Below, piece by piece: positions 8,272 through 16,578 of a DNA stretch of 64,000 bases (position 1 is its first letter; each line of letters opens with the position of its first letter). The DNA is taken from the NCBI GenBank assembly GCA_052390115.1, contig JBQTHE010000006.1:1-64000 (forward strand). Reading direction: 5' to 3'. The position numbers and the translations under genes are program-made. This stretch comes from GCA-003244245 sp052390115 (GTDB taxonomy: Bacteria > Actinomycetota > Actinomycetes > Mycobacteriales > Pseudonocardiaceae). Below the pieces are notes generated by a model. That model had not been told where the DNA came from, ran no database searches, and saw nothing but the letters and a program-made list of their open reading frames with translations.

Positions 8272-10044
8272 GTGCCGCAGCCCGACCCGTCAGCCCTGCG
8301 CAAGGTGCTCATCGCCAACCGTGGCGAGATCGCCGTGCGGGTGATCCGGGCCTGCCGGGATGCCGGGCTGGCCAGTGTCGCCGTCTACGCCGACGACGAC
8401 CGGGACGCGCCGTTCGTGCGGCTGGCCGATGAGGCGTTCGCGCTGGGCGGCGCCACTCCCGCGGACAGTTACCTCGATCAGGCCAAGCTGCTCGCCGTCG
8501 CAGTCCGCGCCGGCGCGGATTCGGTACACCCCGGCTACGGGTTTCTCGCCGAGAGCTCAGACTTCGCCCAGGCGGTGATCGACGCTGGGTTGATCTGGAT
8601 CGGCCCGTCGCCGCAGGCGATCCGTGATCTGGGCGACAAGATCACCGCGCGGCAGCTCGCCGCCAAGGCCGGAGCGCCGCTGGTGCCGGGCACCAAAGAT
8701 CCTGTGTCCCGAGCCGACGAGGTGGTGGCCTTCGCTGCCGAGCACGGCCTACCGGTGGCCATTAAGGCAGTGTTCGGGGGTGGCGGGCGCGGTCTGAAGG
8801 TCGCGCGAACCATCGAGGAGATCCCGGAGCTGTTCGACTCCGCGGTGCGCGAGGCCGTCTCGGCCTTCGGGCGTGGCGAGTGCTTCGTGGAGCGCTACCT
8901 GGACAAGCCACGGCACGTGGAAGCCCAGATCCTGGCCGACCAGCACGGCACCATCGTCGTCGTCGGCACCAGGGATTGCTCCCTGCAGCGCCGGCACCAG
9001 AAGCTCGTCGAGGAGGCCCCGGCCCCGTTCCTGTCCGACGCTCAGCGCCGCACCATCCACGAGGCGGCCCGGGCGATCTGCGCCGAGGCGGGCTACACCG
9101 GCGCGGGCACCGTCGAGTTCCTGGTCGGCCCGGGTGGGGTGATCTCCTTTCTCGAGGTGAACACCCGGTTGCAGGTGGAGCACCCGGTGTCGGAGGAGAC
9201 CACCGGGCTCGACCTGGTGCGCGAGCAGTTCCGGATCGCGGCCGGTGAGAAGCTGACCATCACCTCCGATCCGCAGCCCCGCGGCCACGCGATCGAATTC
9301 CGGATCAACGGCGAGGACCCGGCCCGGGGATTCCTGCCTGCGCCCGGCACCGTCACGATGTTCGATCCGCCGTCGGGACCGGGCGTGCGGCTCGACGCCG
9401 GGGTGCGGGCCGGCAGCGTGATCGGCGACCGGTTCGACTCGATGCTGGCCAAGCTCATCGTGGTCGGTGCGGATCGCGAGCAGGCTCTGGCGCGGTCCCG
9501 GCGGGCACTGGCCGAGTTCGCCATCGAAGGCCTGCCAACCGTCATCCCGTTTCACCGGGCGATCGTTGAGGATCCGGCCTTCGCCGCCACCGACAGCGCG
9601 CATTTCACGGTGCACACCCGATGGATCGAGACCGAGTTTTCGGCGAAGCTAGCGCCCTACGACGGGCCGGTGGAACTACCGTCGGCGCCGTCGCGACGGA
9701 CCGTGGTTGTCGAGGTAGGCGGGCGGCGGCTGGAGGTCTCGCTGCCCGGCGACTTCGCGCTCAGCGGCAGTGGTGCCGGAAAGGCCAAGCCCCGCCGACG
9801 CGGAGGTGGCAAGACGGCCGCGGTATCCGGGGACGCGGTCATCGCACCCATGCAAGGCACCGTGGTCACGGTCGCGGTATCCAACGGGGATCCGGTGCAC
9901 ACTGGTGATCTCCTCGTGGTCGTCGAGGCGATGAAAATGGAAAACCCGGTCACTGCACACAAGTCGGGCACGATAGCCGGGCTCACCGCGGAGCAGGGCA
10001 GCTCGGTCACCCAAGGCATGGTGATCTGCAAGATCACCCCCTAG
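8272..10044 (+). CDS. accA3: Acyl-CoA carboxylase alpha subunit (biotin carboxylase + biotin carrier)
   Basis: A product of 590 residues. The N-terminal biotin carboxylase domain (about 1-450) shows KVLIANRGEIAVRVIRA, the ATP-grasp glycine loop VFGGGGRGLKVA, RDCSLQRRHQKLVEEAP and FLEVNTRLQVEHPVSEETTG. A linker follows, then a biotinyl carrier domain with VVEAMKMENPV, whose lysine in AMKM is the biotinylation site. The length matches actinobacterial AccA3-type subunits, which can serve several beta subunits. It starts at GTG 8272 with GGGAGG 5 bp upstream. It should assemble with AccD5 and AccE from the same cluster, now separated by the 2.4-kb insertion. Confidence 0.96.
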   Translation: MPQPDPSALRKVLIANRGEIAVRVIRACRDAGLASVAVYADDDRDAPFVRLADEAFALGGATPADSYLDQAKLLAVAVRAGADSVHPGYGFLAESSDFAQAVIDAGLIWIGPSPQAIRDLGDKITARQLAAKAGAPLVPGTKDPVSRADEVVAFAAEHGLPVAIKAVFGGGGRGLKVARTIEEIPELFDSAVREAVSAFGRGECFVERYLDKPRHVEAQILADQHGTIVVVGTRDCSLQRRHQKLVEEAPAPFLSDAQRRTIHEAARAICAEAGYTGAGTVEFLVGPGGVISFLEVNTRLQVEHPVSEETTGLDLVREQFRIAAGEKLTITSDPQPRGHAIEFRINGEDPARGFLPAPGTVTMFDPPSGPGVRLDAGVRAGSVIGDRFDSMLAKLIVVGADREQALARSRRALAEFAIEGLPTVIPFHRAIVEDPAFAATDSAHFTVHTRWIETEFSAKLAPYDGPVELPSAPSRRTVVVEVGGRRLEVSLPGDFALSGSGAGKAKPRRRGGGKTAAVSGDAVIAPMQGTVVTVAVSNGDPVHTGDLLVVVEAMKMENPVTAHKSGTIAGLTAEQGSSVTQGMVICKITP

Positions 10045-10050
10045 CCCGGC

Positions 10051-10128
10051 GTGTCGCGCGCTGGTGCCCCGTGTGTCGCGCGCTGGTGCCCGGTGTGTCC
10101 GGCGCCCGTGCCCGGTGTGTCCGGACCT
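10051..10128. repeat. 22-bp-period repeat array A (four units)
   Basis: Units begin at 10051, 10073, 10095 and 10117, exactly 22 bp apart, with consensus GTGTCGCGCGCTGGTGCCCG. It starts 6 bp after the accA3 stop. The units are contiguous with no spacers. It is one of four blocks of the same family in this window, and the block at 10337-10446 carries the same unit in the opposite orientation. Confidence 0.9.
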
Positions 10129-10336
10129 GGTAGATGACGCCCAGCTCGAGGAGGCCCTGCTCGGGCTAGGGAGAGCTGGGCTGTGCTGCGAGGGCATCGG
10201 ACTGCAGTCACAAGCTTGAGCGCTGTCTCAGGCGAGTTATGGCATGTGGTCGGCACCTGCCAGTTCGAGCCGGGCGATCGGGATGTCTAGCCACCGCGAT
10301 TTGCCACCCTGCCGATGGGCGCCAAGTTCTCCTGGC
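10129..10336. other. About 200-bp stretch between oppositely oriented 22-bp arrays
   Basis: There is no supported gene. A plus-strand frame reads DDAQLEEALLGLGRAG and stops near 10217. A minus-strand frame reads RWLDIPIARLELAGADHMP and stops near 10237. Both look like protein ends rather than random translation, so decayed genes are possible, but I cannot place either in a family. Confidence 0.4.
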
Positions 10337-10446
10337 ACCGGGCACCAGCGCGGGACACACCGGGCACGAGCGCCTGACACACCGGACACCAGCGCGCGAC
10401 ACACCGGGCACCAGCGCGGGACACACCGGGCACCAGCGTGGGACAC
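10337..10446. repeat. 22-bp-period repeat array B (five units, inverted relative to array A)
   Basis: GACAC occurs at 10354, 10376, 10398, 10420 and 10442, always 22 bp apart. The unit CGGGCACCAGCGCGGGACAC is the reverse complement of array A. The block ends just before the glpD stop at 10453. Individual units differ by a few bases. Confidence 0.9.
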
Positions 10447-10452
10447 GCGGGA

Positions 10453-12219
10453 TTAGCTGACCGGATCGAGAAGCCGCGGGCGGGGCTCCGGAGCGGCGCC
10501 GCGGCGGGCGTCGGCGGCGGAATCGTCGCGCTGGTGCTGCGAGTCGCGCTCAGCGGCCACCCTGGCGAGATAGATTTCCACCTCCCGGCGCCGCGCGGCC
10601 GCACCCCAGCCCAGCACCTGGCCCATCAGGTCTGCGACGTCGGCAGCGCAGGCCTCCCCCCGGTGTGGGTACTCGATCGAGATGTGGGTGCGCCGGGTCA
10701 GCACGTCCTCCAGGTGCAGTGCCCCCTCGTGGCTGGCGGCGTGCACCACCTCGACTTGAAGGTAGTCCGGCGCCTCAGGCACCGGTGCGAGCAGGTCACG
10801 ACGGTCGGTGGCCAGGGCCAGCACGTGGTGCACCGCCGAGCCGTAGCGGTCCAGCAGGTGCCGCAACCGGTAGGGGTGCAGCCCGTGCCGGGCGGCCAGT
10901 GCATCAGCCTGGTTGACCAGGGCGTGATAACCATCCGCACCGAGCAGCGGCACCTTGTCGGTGATCGAGGAGGCGACCCGGCCGGGCAGATCGGGCACCG
11001 CCGCATCCACGGCGTCGGCGGCCATCACCCGGTAGGTGGTGTATTTGCCACCCGCAATGGCGACCAGGCCAGGGGCCACCCGGGCCACCGCGTGTTCCCG
11101 GGACAGCCGGGAGGTCTCCTCGCTCTCCCCTGCCAAGAGCGGCCGCAGCCCGGCGTAGACGCCCTCGATGTCTGCTTCGTTCAGCGGTGTGGCCAGCACC
11201 GTGTTAACCGTGTCCAGCAGGTAGTCGATATCCCCGCGAGTTGCCGCGGGGTGCGCGAGATCAAGGTTCCAGCTGGTGTCGGTGGTGCCGACGATCCAGT
11301 GGTTGCGCCACGGGATGACGAACAGCACCGACGTCGCGGTACGCAGAATCAGCCCGCTCTCCGACACGATGCGGTCCCTTGGGACCACGATGTGCACTCC
11401 CTTGGAGGGACGTACCCGAAACCGGCCCCGCCCGCCGGACATCCGCTGGATCTCGTCGGTCCACACGCCGGTGCAGTTGAGCACCGCATGCGCGTCGACG
11501 CCGGTTTCCTCGCCGGTCTCGCAGTCCCGCACGCGGACGCCGCAGATCCGGTCTGCCTCCCGCAGGAACCCGATGACCTGGGTGGAGCTGCGCACCACGG
11601 CGCCGTATTGGGCGGCGGTCCGGGCCACGGTCATGGTGTGCCGGGCATCGTCGGTGATCGCGTCGTAGTAGTGCACCCCGCCGATGAGGGTGTCGCGGCG
11701 CAGCGCCGGTGCCATCCGCAGCGCCGCCGACCGAGTGAGGTGGCGCTGACCCGGAACCGACCGTGCCCCACCCAGCGTCTGATACAGCGCCAGGCCAACG
11801 CCGACGTAGGGCCGCTCCCAAATCCGGTGGGCCAGCGGATACAGGAAGCTCACCGGTTTGACCAGGTGCGGCGCCAGCCGGGTGAGCATCAGTTCGCGCT
11901 CATGCAAGGCCTCCCGGACCAGCCCGAACTCAAGCTGCTCCAGGTAGCGCAGGCCACCGTGGAACAGCTTGGATGACCGGCTGGACGTGCCCGACGCCAG
12001 ATCTCGGGCTTCCACCAGGGCAACCTTGAGACCTCGGGTCACGGCATCCAACGCCGCGCCGCTACCGACCACCCCGCCGCCGATGACCACGACGTCGAAC
12101 TGCTCGTCGGCCAGCCGCTGCCAGTCCGCCGCGCGCTGCGCCGGACCCAGCTGCCCAGGCGTGGACCCACCAATGGGCCGCTGGCGCTCGCACTCAGCAT
12201 GCTGCACTCTGCTTCCCAC
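10453..12219 (-). CDS. glpD: Aerobic glycerol-3-phosphate dehydrogenase
   Basis: An FAD enzyme at the membrane that oxidises glycerol 3-phosphate to dihydroxyacetone phosphate and passes electrons to quinone. It has 588 residues. After a non-conserved N-terminus, the dinucleotide-binding motif VVVIGGGVVGSGAALDAVTRG starts near residue 42. SSRSSKLFHGGLRYLEQ, GVHYYDAITDDARH, GTTDTSWN and AIAGGKYTTYRVMA follow, then the C-terminal DAO helical domain. The GTG start at 12219 is the only one I see ahead of the conserved part, and the first 35 residues are uncertain. It is divergent from glpK with a foreign nuclease gene between them. The C-terminus abuts repeat array B. Confidence 0.93.
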   Translation of the reverse strand: MGSRVQHAECERQRPIGGSTPGQLGPAQRAADWQRLADEQFDVVVIGGGVVGSGAALDAVTRGLKVALVEARDLASGTSSRSSKLFHGGLRYLEQLEFGLVREALHERELMLTRLAPHLVKPVSFLYPLAHRIWERPYVGVGLALYQTLGGARSVPGQRHLTRSAALRMAPALRRDTLIGGVHYYDAITDDARHTMTVARTAAQYGAVVRSSTQVIGFLREADRICGVRVRDCETGEETGVDAHAVLNCTGVWTDEIQRMSGGRGRFRVRPSKGVHIVVPRDRIVSESGLILRTATSVLFVIPWRNHWIVGTTDTSWNLDLAHPAATRGDIDYLLDTVNTVLATPLNEADIEGVYAGLRPLLAGESEETSRLSREHAVARVAPGLVAIAGGKYTTYRVMAADAVDAAVPDLPGRVASSITDKVPLLGADGYHALVNQADALAARHGLHPYRLRHLLDRYGSAVHHVLALATDRRDLLAPVPEAPDYLQVEVVHAASHEGALHLEDVLTRRTHISIEYPHRGEACAADVADLMGQVLGWGAAARRREVEIYLARVAAERDSQHQRDDSAADARRGAAPEPRPRLLDPVS

Positions 12220-12473
12220 CCCCTGCTTTCCTGCGCCCTGCTTCCCACGCCCGACGTCATATCGCTCGCCCGCTGCACGCTACCGCCGTCGGGCGCTGCC
12301 GTGAGCATGGTGATGAGTTCTTGCTCGATGAGGCGGACTGCGAGGTCAGGCACACGTGGCAGAAGCACCCATCTGTGGTCGCCGACCTTGATCCAGAGGA
12401 CGGTGTAGGCGCCGTGTCCGTGGTGGATGCCACCAGCGGCGACTCGGCGTGAGCGGCTGTCGTGGGGCGTCAC
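12039..12473 (-). CDS. Doubtful small ORF coupled to the nuclease pseudogene
   Basis: A 144-codon frame starting at a GTG that overlaps the stop of the DUF4268-type gene (GTGA at 12470-12473). The first half reads like real protein (YTVLWIKVGDHRWVLLPRVP, then AVRLIEQELITML). The second half overlaps the glpD N-terminus in another frame and looks random. Either a small gene lost its stop when it came next to glpD, or the first 65 residues are a fragment. I do not recognise the family. Confidence 0.35.
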   Translation of the reverse strand: MTPHDSRSRRVAAGGIHHGHGAYTVLWIKVGDHRWVLLPRVPDLAVRLIEQELITMLTAAPDGGSVQRASDMTSGVGSRAQESRGWEAECSMLSASASGPLVGPRLGSWVRRSARRTGSGWPTSSSTSWSSAAGWSVAARRWMP

Positions 12474-13952
12474 AACGGCAGCTGATTAAACACTTTTCGG
12501 AAGCGAGCTCCCGTGTCAAAAAACCAATCGATGTACACCTCATGCTCGTCCGTTTGGGTTACTTCGGAATCAGGTCGGTAGTCCGCGATTCGGCACGCGC
12601 GTTTGCCGGGAAGCTCCTCCCAGCTTAGCGAAGAACCGTACGCCGACTCAATCTGGTCCTTGCTGTGACGGAACCTTTCGAACAGATCCAGAGTACTTGC
12701 CGCGTCGCCAGTGTCAATATATAGCTCGCTACGCAAGCGCCTGTTCTGCGCGAATACATTGGTGAAGTGAGTGTGCCTGATGCCGGAAGGCAAATCGAAC
12801 CAATTCAGCGAACTGGAACTTACCGACTTCGTCCAATCCGCATGCTCACTGTTGATGCGTTGCAGGAACCGGGCCCAGAATGATTGGTAGAGCGCAGCCC
12901 TTCCGCCCGATAACGCTCCTGCCAGATCGACAAGGCTGCGGCCAGATTCGTCGAGCCACCACTGAGTTCCTTGAAACGTCCGATCGATCCCCGTGGCCTC
13001 ACGTACGATCATGCGGACCAGACCGGATGGCGTGTACTCAGCGTCGTCCGCATGCCAGCGGAGGGGCGCGGTGACATTTTTCTTCCATGTGGCCCTGAGT
13101 CGCTTCGGGTTGTGGCTCAACCAGTCCGTGACCGCTTCGCGGGTTTCGGCGTTGATGTCGTTCCGGGGACTCACTGTGAAGATCGTGTCATCCTCTATGG
13201 CCTCGCCGTCGACCAGTCGTCGGACAGTGCTCACGTCACGCGTACGCTTCGTCGTATCTGCCGCAGCGCGAACCTGGGCCTGAACCGGGGAGACGGTGAA
13301 CTCCTCGACGTTCGGCACCGGATAAAAGCTGCTGACTGAAATGAGGATCTGTGTGTGCTGCTCTCCTTCGGCAGGTGAGGCGACAGAACGGTACGCTTGA
13401 AACTTCCGCAACGTTATGTCCAGGCCCATCTCGGTCAACCAGACAGCCGTTGCTGTGACGACGGGACGGAAGTCACGAGCGAGCAAGACGATCCGAGGAC
13501 GGCGCAAAGTCTCGTCTGACATCGGCTCGGCGTGAGCGACGAGCGAGGACAGCGCCTCATCGGTCGTGCACGGGTCACTTCGCTGCTCGCGGAACCGAGC
13601 GTAATGTTCAGCGAGCGACTGGACCGTGAATCTACTCACCATGGCGGCATACTTGACCGCCTGCATCTCAATGGTGTCTGGGGCAATATCCCGCTTGAGC
13701 TCCGCCACAATCAGGCGACCGTCCTGGCCGAGCCCGAGCACGTCCAAACGATCACTTGGACCACCGCCCTGCGCCCACCACCGATCGAACTCGAAGGTCA
13801 CAATCAGTACATCAGGCCCGAGGATGGTTTGGATGTGCCAGTACCCATTCTTGAAGATCGGATCGTTCCTTGAGTCCTGCGTCCACGAGTGAGATTGGCG
13901 TCGCAGGCTGAGCAACTGATCCAACGACGGTAAACAAGAGCTCGTCTGGCAT
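12470..13952 (-). pseudogene. DUF4268/NucS-like PD-(D/E)xK nuclease gene, frameshifted
   Basis: From ATG 13952 the frame reads MPDELLFTVVG...ERSDLQEWVLAHPN and hits a stop at 13812-13814. Shifting frame at the TTT run 13828-13830 (AAA on the coding strand) joins it to ILGPDVLIVTFEFDRWW and then a full protein to 12470. That protein has a nuclease core, DRLDVLGLGQDGRLIVAELK (D...ExK), and a C-terminal domain of DUF4268 type (WTKSVSSSSLNWFDLPSG...). One extra A explains the break, so it is a recent pseudogene or a sequencing error. The base composition is visibly less GC-rich than its neighbours and the codons more mixed, which indicates transfer. It probably served restriction or defence. Confidence 0.8.
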
Positions 13953-14139
13953 GACGGTGATGCTACAAGTCTCGCCTCATGTGTATGGTGCGCCCCCAGC
14001 CACCTCTGCAATCCGTTCGCGCAACTCCCTCTCTGCGCCATGCAACGCACCGTCAGTCCTTGGGCTGGTGCACCATCTCGACCTAACCCATGCAGCGTGG
14101 GCACCGTGCACCAGCCGAACCCACTAGCGTGAGGTCTCT

Positions 14140-15642
14140 ATGAGCCAGTACGTGGCAGCGATCGATCAGGGCACCACCTCCACCCGCTGCATGGTCTTTG
14201 ATCACGACGCTCGGGTGGTCTCAGCCGATCAACGTGAGCACCGGCAGTATTTTCCCCTGGCCGGCTGGGTGGAGCACGACGCGCTCGAGGTGTGGACCAA
14301 CACTCGGGAGGTCGCAGCCGGGGCGCTGGCCAAGGCGGACCTGACGCCCGGCGATATCGCCGCAGTGGGCATCTCCAACCAGCGGGAGACGACCGTGGTG
14401 TGGGACCGGCGCAGCGGCGAGCCGGTGCACAACGCGATCGTGTGGCAGGACACCCGCACCGACCGGTTGTGCACCGAACTCGGCGGATCCACCGGCGCCA
14501 GCCGGTACCAACACCGCACCGGACTGCCGCTGTCCACTTACTTCTCCGGCCCCAAGATCCGCTGGATTCTGGACCAGGTGGACGGTGCCCGGCAGCGAGC
14601 GAATAACGGCGAGCTGTGCTTCGGGACCATGGACAGCTGGCTGCTGTGGAACATGACCGGCGGCCCGTCCGGTGGCATCCACATCACCGACGCCACCAAC
14701 GCCTCCCGGACGCTGTTGATGGACCTGGACACGCTGTCCTGGGACGGGAGCATCGCCGGGGAGATGGGTGTCCAGACATCGATGCTGCCGGAGATCCGCT
14801 CCTCCTCCGAGGTGTACGGCAGGGTCCGAGAGCGCGGCGCGCTGGCCGGGGTGCCCATCGCCGGCATCCTCGGTGACCAGCAGGCGGCCATGTTCGGGCA
14901 GGCCTGCCTGTCGGTCGGGGATGCCAAGAACACCTACGGCACCGGAAACTTCATGCTGCTCAATACCGGCACCGAGAAGGTGATGAGCCGCAACGGACTC
15001 CTGACCACGATCTGCTACCAGATCGGGTCACAGGATCCGGTGTACGCGCTGGAAGGCTCGATCGCGGTCACCGGGTCGCTGGTCCAGTGGCTACGGGACA
15101 ACCTGGGCATGATCTCCTCAGCGGCGGAGATAGAGGAAGCAGCGGCTACTGTCGAGGACAATGGCGGGGTCTACTTCGTGCCCGCCTTCTCCGGGTTGTT
15201 CGCCCCGCATTGGCGCCCCGACGCCCGCGGCGCCATCGTCGGCCTGACTCGCTATGTCACCCGCGGTCACCTGGCCAGGGCGGTGCTGGAGGCCACCGCG
15301 TTCCAGTCTCGGGAGGTGCTCGATGCGATGAATGCCGACTCAGGGGTGGCGCTGACCTCATTGAAGGTCGATGGCGGGATGGTGGTCAACGAGCTGCTGA
15401 TGCAGTTCCAGGCCGACGTCCTGGCAGTCCCGGTGATCCGGCCGGTGGTTAGCGAGACCACCGCACTGGGCGCCGCCTACGCTGCCGGGCTCGCGGTCGG
15501 GTTCTGGTCCGGCGAGGAGGAGATCCGGGCCAATTGGGCAGCCGACCGGCGGTGGAATCCGGAGATGGATCCGCAGCGACGCGAGGATCTCTACGCGCAG
15601 TGGCGCAAGGCGGTCACTCGTACCCTCAACTGGGTGGACTGA
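14140..15642 (+). CDS. glpK: Glycerol kinase
   Basis: Phosphorylates glycerol to glycerol 3-phosphate, the substrate of GlpD. It has 500 residues, the normal FGGY-kinase length. Motifs are AAIDQGTTSTRCMVFD at the N-terminus, the glycerol-binding NQRETTVVWD and IVWQDTRT, GILGDQQAAMFGQ, the phosphate loop YGTGNFMLLNTG and the FGGY signature near KVDGGMVVNELLMQFQADVL. It starts at ATG 14140 with GTGAGG just upstream. No glycerol facilitator gene is next to it. The last codons overlap, tail to tail, the small secreted protein gene on the other strand. Confidence 0.96.
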   Translation: MSQYVAAIDQGTTSTRCMVFDHDARVVSADQREHRQYFPLAGWVEHDALEVWTNTREVAAGALAKADLTPGDIAAVGISNQRETTVVWDRRSGEPVHNAIVWQDTRTDRLCTELGGSTGASRYQHRTGLPLSTYFSGPKIRWILDQVDGARQRANNGELCFGTMDSWLLWNMTGGPSGGIHITDATNASRTLLMDLDTLSWDGSIAGEMGVQTSMLPEIRSSSEVYGRVRERGALAGVPIAGILGDQQAAMFGQACLSVGDAKNTYGTGNFMLLNTGTEKVMSRNGLLTTICYQIGSQDPVYALEGSIAVTGSLVQWLRDNLGMISSAAEIEEAAATVEDNGGVYFVPAFSGLFAPHWRPDARGAIVGLTRYVTRGHLARAVLEATAFQSREVLDAMNADSGVALTSLKVDGGMVVNELLMQFQADVLAVPVIRPVVSETTALGAAYAAGLAVGFWSGEEEIRANWAADRRWNPEMDPQRREDLYAQWRKAVTRTLNWVD

Positions 15643-15865
15643 CCGCCCGGCGGCGGGCCAGCGCCAGCGCCACGCCGGAACCGGCGGTGGCGACCGCACC
15701 GCCAACGGTGAGCGACACCGCCAGCACGCTCACCTCGGCCTGCGGCGCCGCCTGGCTCTCCGAACCGGTGCTGTTCGGCTTGCCGGCCGGCTCATCGGCC
15801 ATGGCTATCGGGGCAGCACCCAGCCCGACCGCTCCCACGATCAGTCCGCAGGCGACGATTCGCAT
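15626..15865 (-). CDS. Small secreted, membrane-anchored protein, unknown function
   Basis: A 79-residue product from ATG 15865, fixed by GAGGAGG 6 bp upstream. Residues 1-23 (MRIVACGLIVGAVGLGAAPIAMA) form a signal peptide with likely cleavage after AMA. A short polar stretch, DEPAGKPNSTGSES, is exposed, and a C-terminal hydrophobic helix (VSVLAVSLTVGGAVATAGSG) ends with ALARRR. This is the layout of a small wall- or membrane-associated protein without a sortase motif. It overlaps the glpK 3' end by 17 bp on the opposite strand. No family is recognised. Confidence 0.75.
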   Translation of the reverse strand: MRIVACGLIVGAVGLGAAPIAMADEPAGKPNSTGSESQAAPQAEVSVLAVSLTVGGAVATAGSGVALALARRRAVSPPS

Positions 15866-16023
15866 CGCAACCTCCTCATGCACACCTGTCATTGATAAGA
15901 CGCACGAGCGCGCCAAAGGTTGCGCTCTGCCCAACACGCCTAGTGCAGGCCCGTGTGCAGGGTGTAAGCGATGGCGGTGGCGGGAGCGCTGGAACAGGGC
16001 GCCTGGCGGCTACGCTGTCGCGC

Positions 16024-16476
16024 GTGCCGCTCTACGCCGCCTACGGGTCCAACATGGACCCCGCACAGATGATGGAGCGCGCGCCGCACTCGCCGATGGC
16101 GATGACCGGGTGGCTGATCGGGTGGCGGCTGACCTTCGGCGGTGAGGATCTCGGCTGGGAGGGGGCACTGGCTACAGTCGTCGAAGATCCCCTCTCTCAG
16201 GTGTTCGTCGTGATCTACGACGTCACCCCGGAGGACGAGAAGCTGCTTGACCGCTGGGAAGGTGGCGACTTCGGGTTTCACAAGAAGCTGCGGCTTCGGG
16301 TGCACACCCTGGACGGCTCCGTGCTCGCCTGGCTCTACGTGGTGGATGCCTACGAGGGCGGCCTCCCCTCGGCGCGCTACCTGGGAGTCATCGCTGATGC
16401 CGCCGAAGCGGCCGGCGCTCCGGAGGACTACGTCGCCGAACTGCGCATTCGCCCGTGCACTGGCATCGGCCCCTAA
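16024..16476 (+). CDS. Gamma-glutamylcyclotransferase-like (AIG2-fold) protein
   Basis: A 150-residue protein. The GTG at 16024 places the fold's substrate loop at the very start (PLYAAYGSNMDP, the YGSN motif). A central WEGGDFGFHKK, a likely catalytic acidic residue in DEKLLDRWEG, and LYVVDAYEGGLPSARYLGVI follow, typical of the actinobacterial branch. Members form 5-oxoproline from gamma-glutamyl substrates, but this branch is not characterised as far as I know. The frame is open upstream without similarity, so that part was excluded. Repeat array C begins 8 bp after the stop. Confidence 0.85.
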   Translation: MPLYAAYGSNMDPAQMMERAPHSPMAMTGWLIGWRLTFGGEDLGWEGALATVVEDPLSQVFVVIYDVTPEDEKLLDRWEGGDFGFHKKLRLRVHTLDGSVLAWLYVVDAYEGGLPSARYLGVIADAAEAAGAPEDYVAELRIRPCTGIGP

Positions 16477-16484
16477 CCTCCGGC

Positions 16485-16578
16485 GTGTCCGGCCCTCCTG
16501 CACGGCATGTCCGGCTGTGGTGCACGGCGTATCCGGCGCTCCTGCACGGCATGTCCGGGGCTCAAGCACGGCGTCGCC
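16485..16578. repeat. 22-bp-period repeat array C
   Basis: Units start at 16485, 16507, 16529, 16551 and 16573, each 22 bp apart, with consensus GTGTCCGGC-CT-CTGCACGGC. This is a variant of the array A unit in the same orientation. The last unit runs into the 3' end of the DUF559 gene, whose final RRRRA codons it supplies. Confidence 0.88.

Noticed and set aside
10051..10446. Possible CRISPR array
   Set aside because: The 22-bp units are contiguous with no unique spacers, unit orientation flips between blocks, and there are no cas genes.
10237..10446. 69-codon minus-strand frame (GARCVPRWCPV repeats)
   Set aside because: Most of it is translated 22-bp repeat, which cycles through all three frames.
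10438..11976. 512-codon plus-strand frame opposite glpD
   Set aside because: An antisense shadow of glpD with histidine- and glycine-rich random composition.
13953..14104. N-terminal extension of the nuclease frame to 14104
   Set aside because: The extension shows no similarity, while the other frame from 13952 gives the expected family N-terminus.
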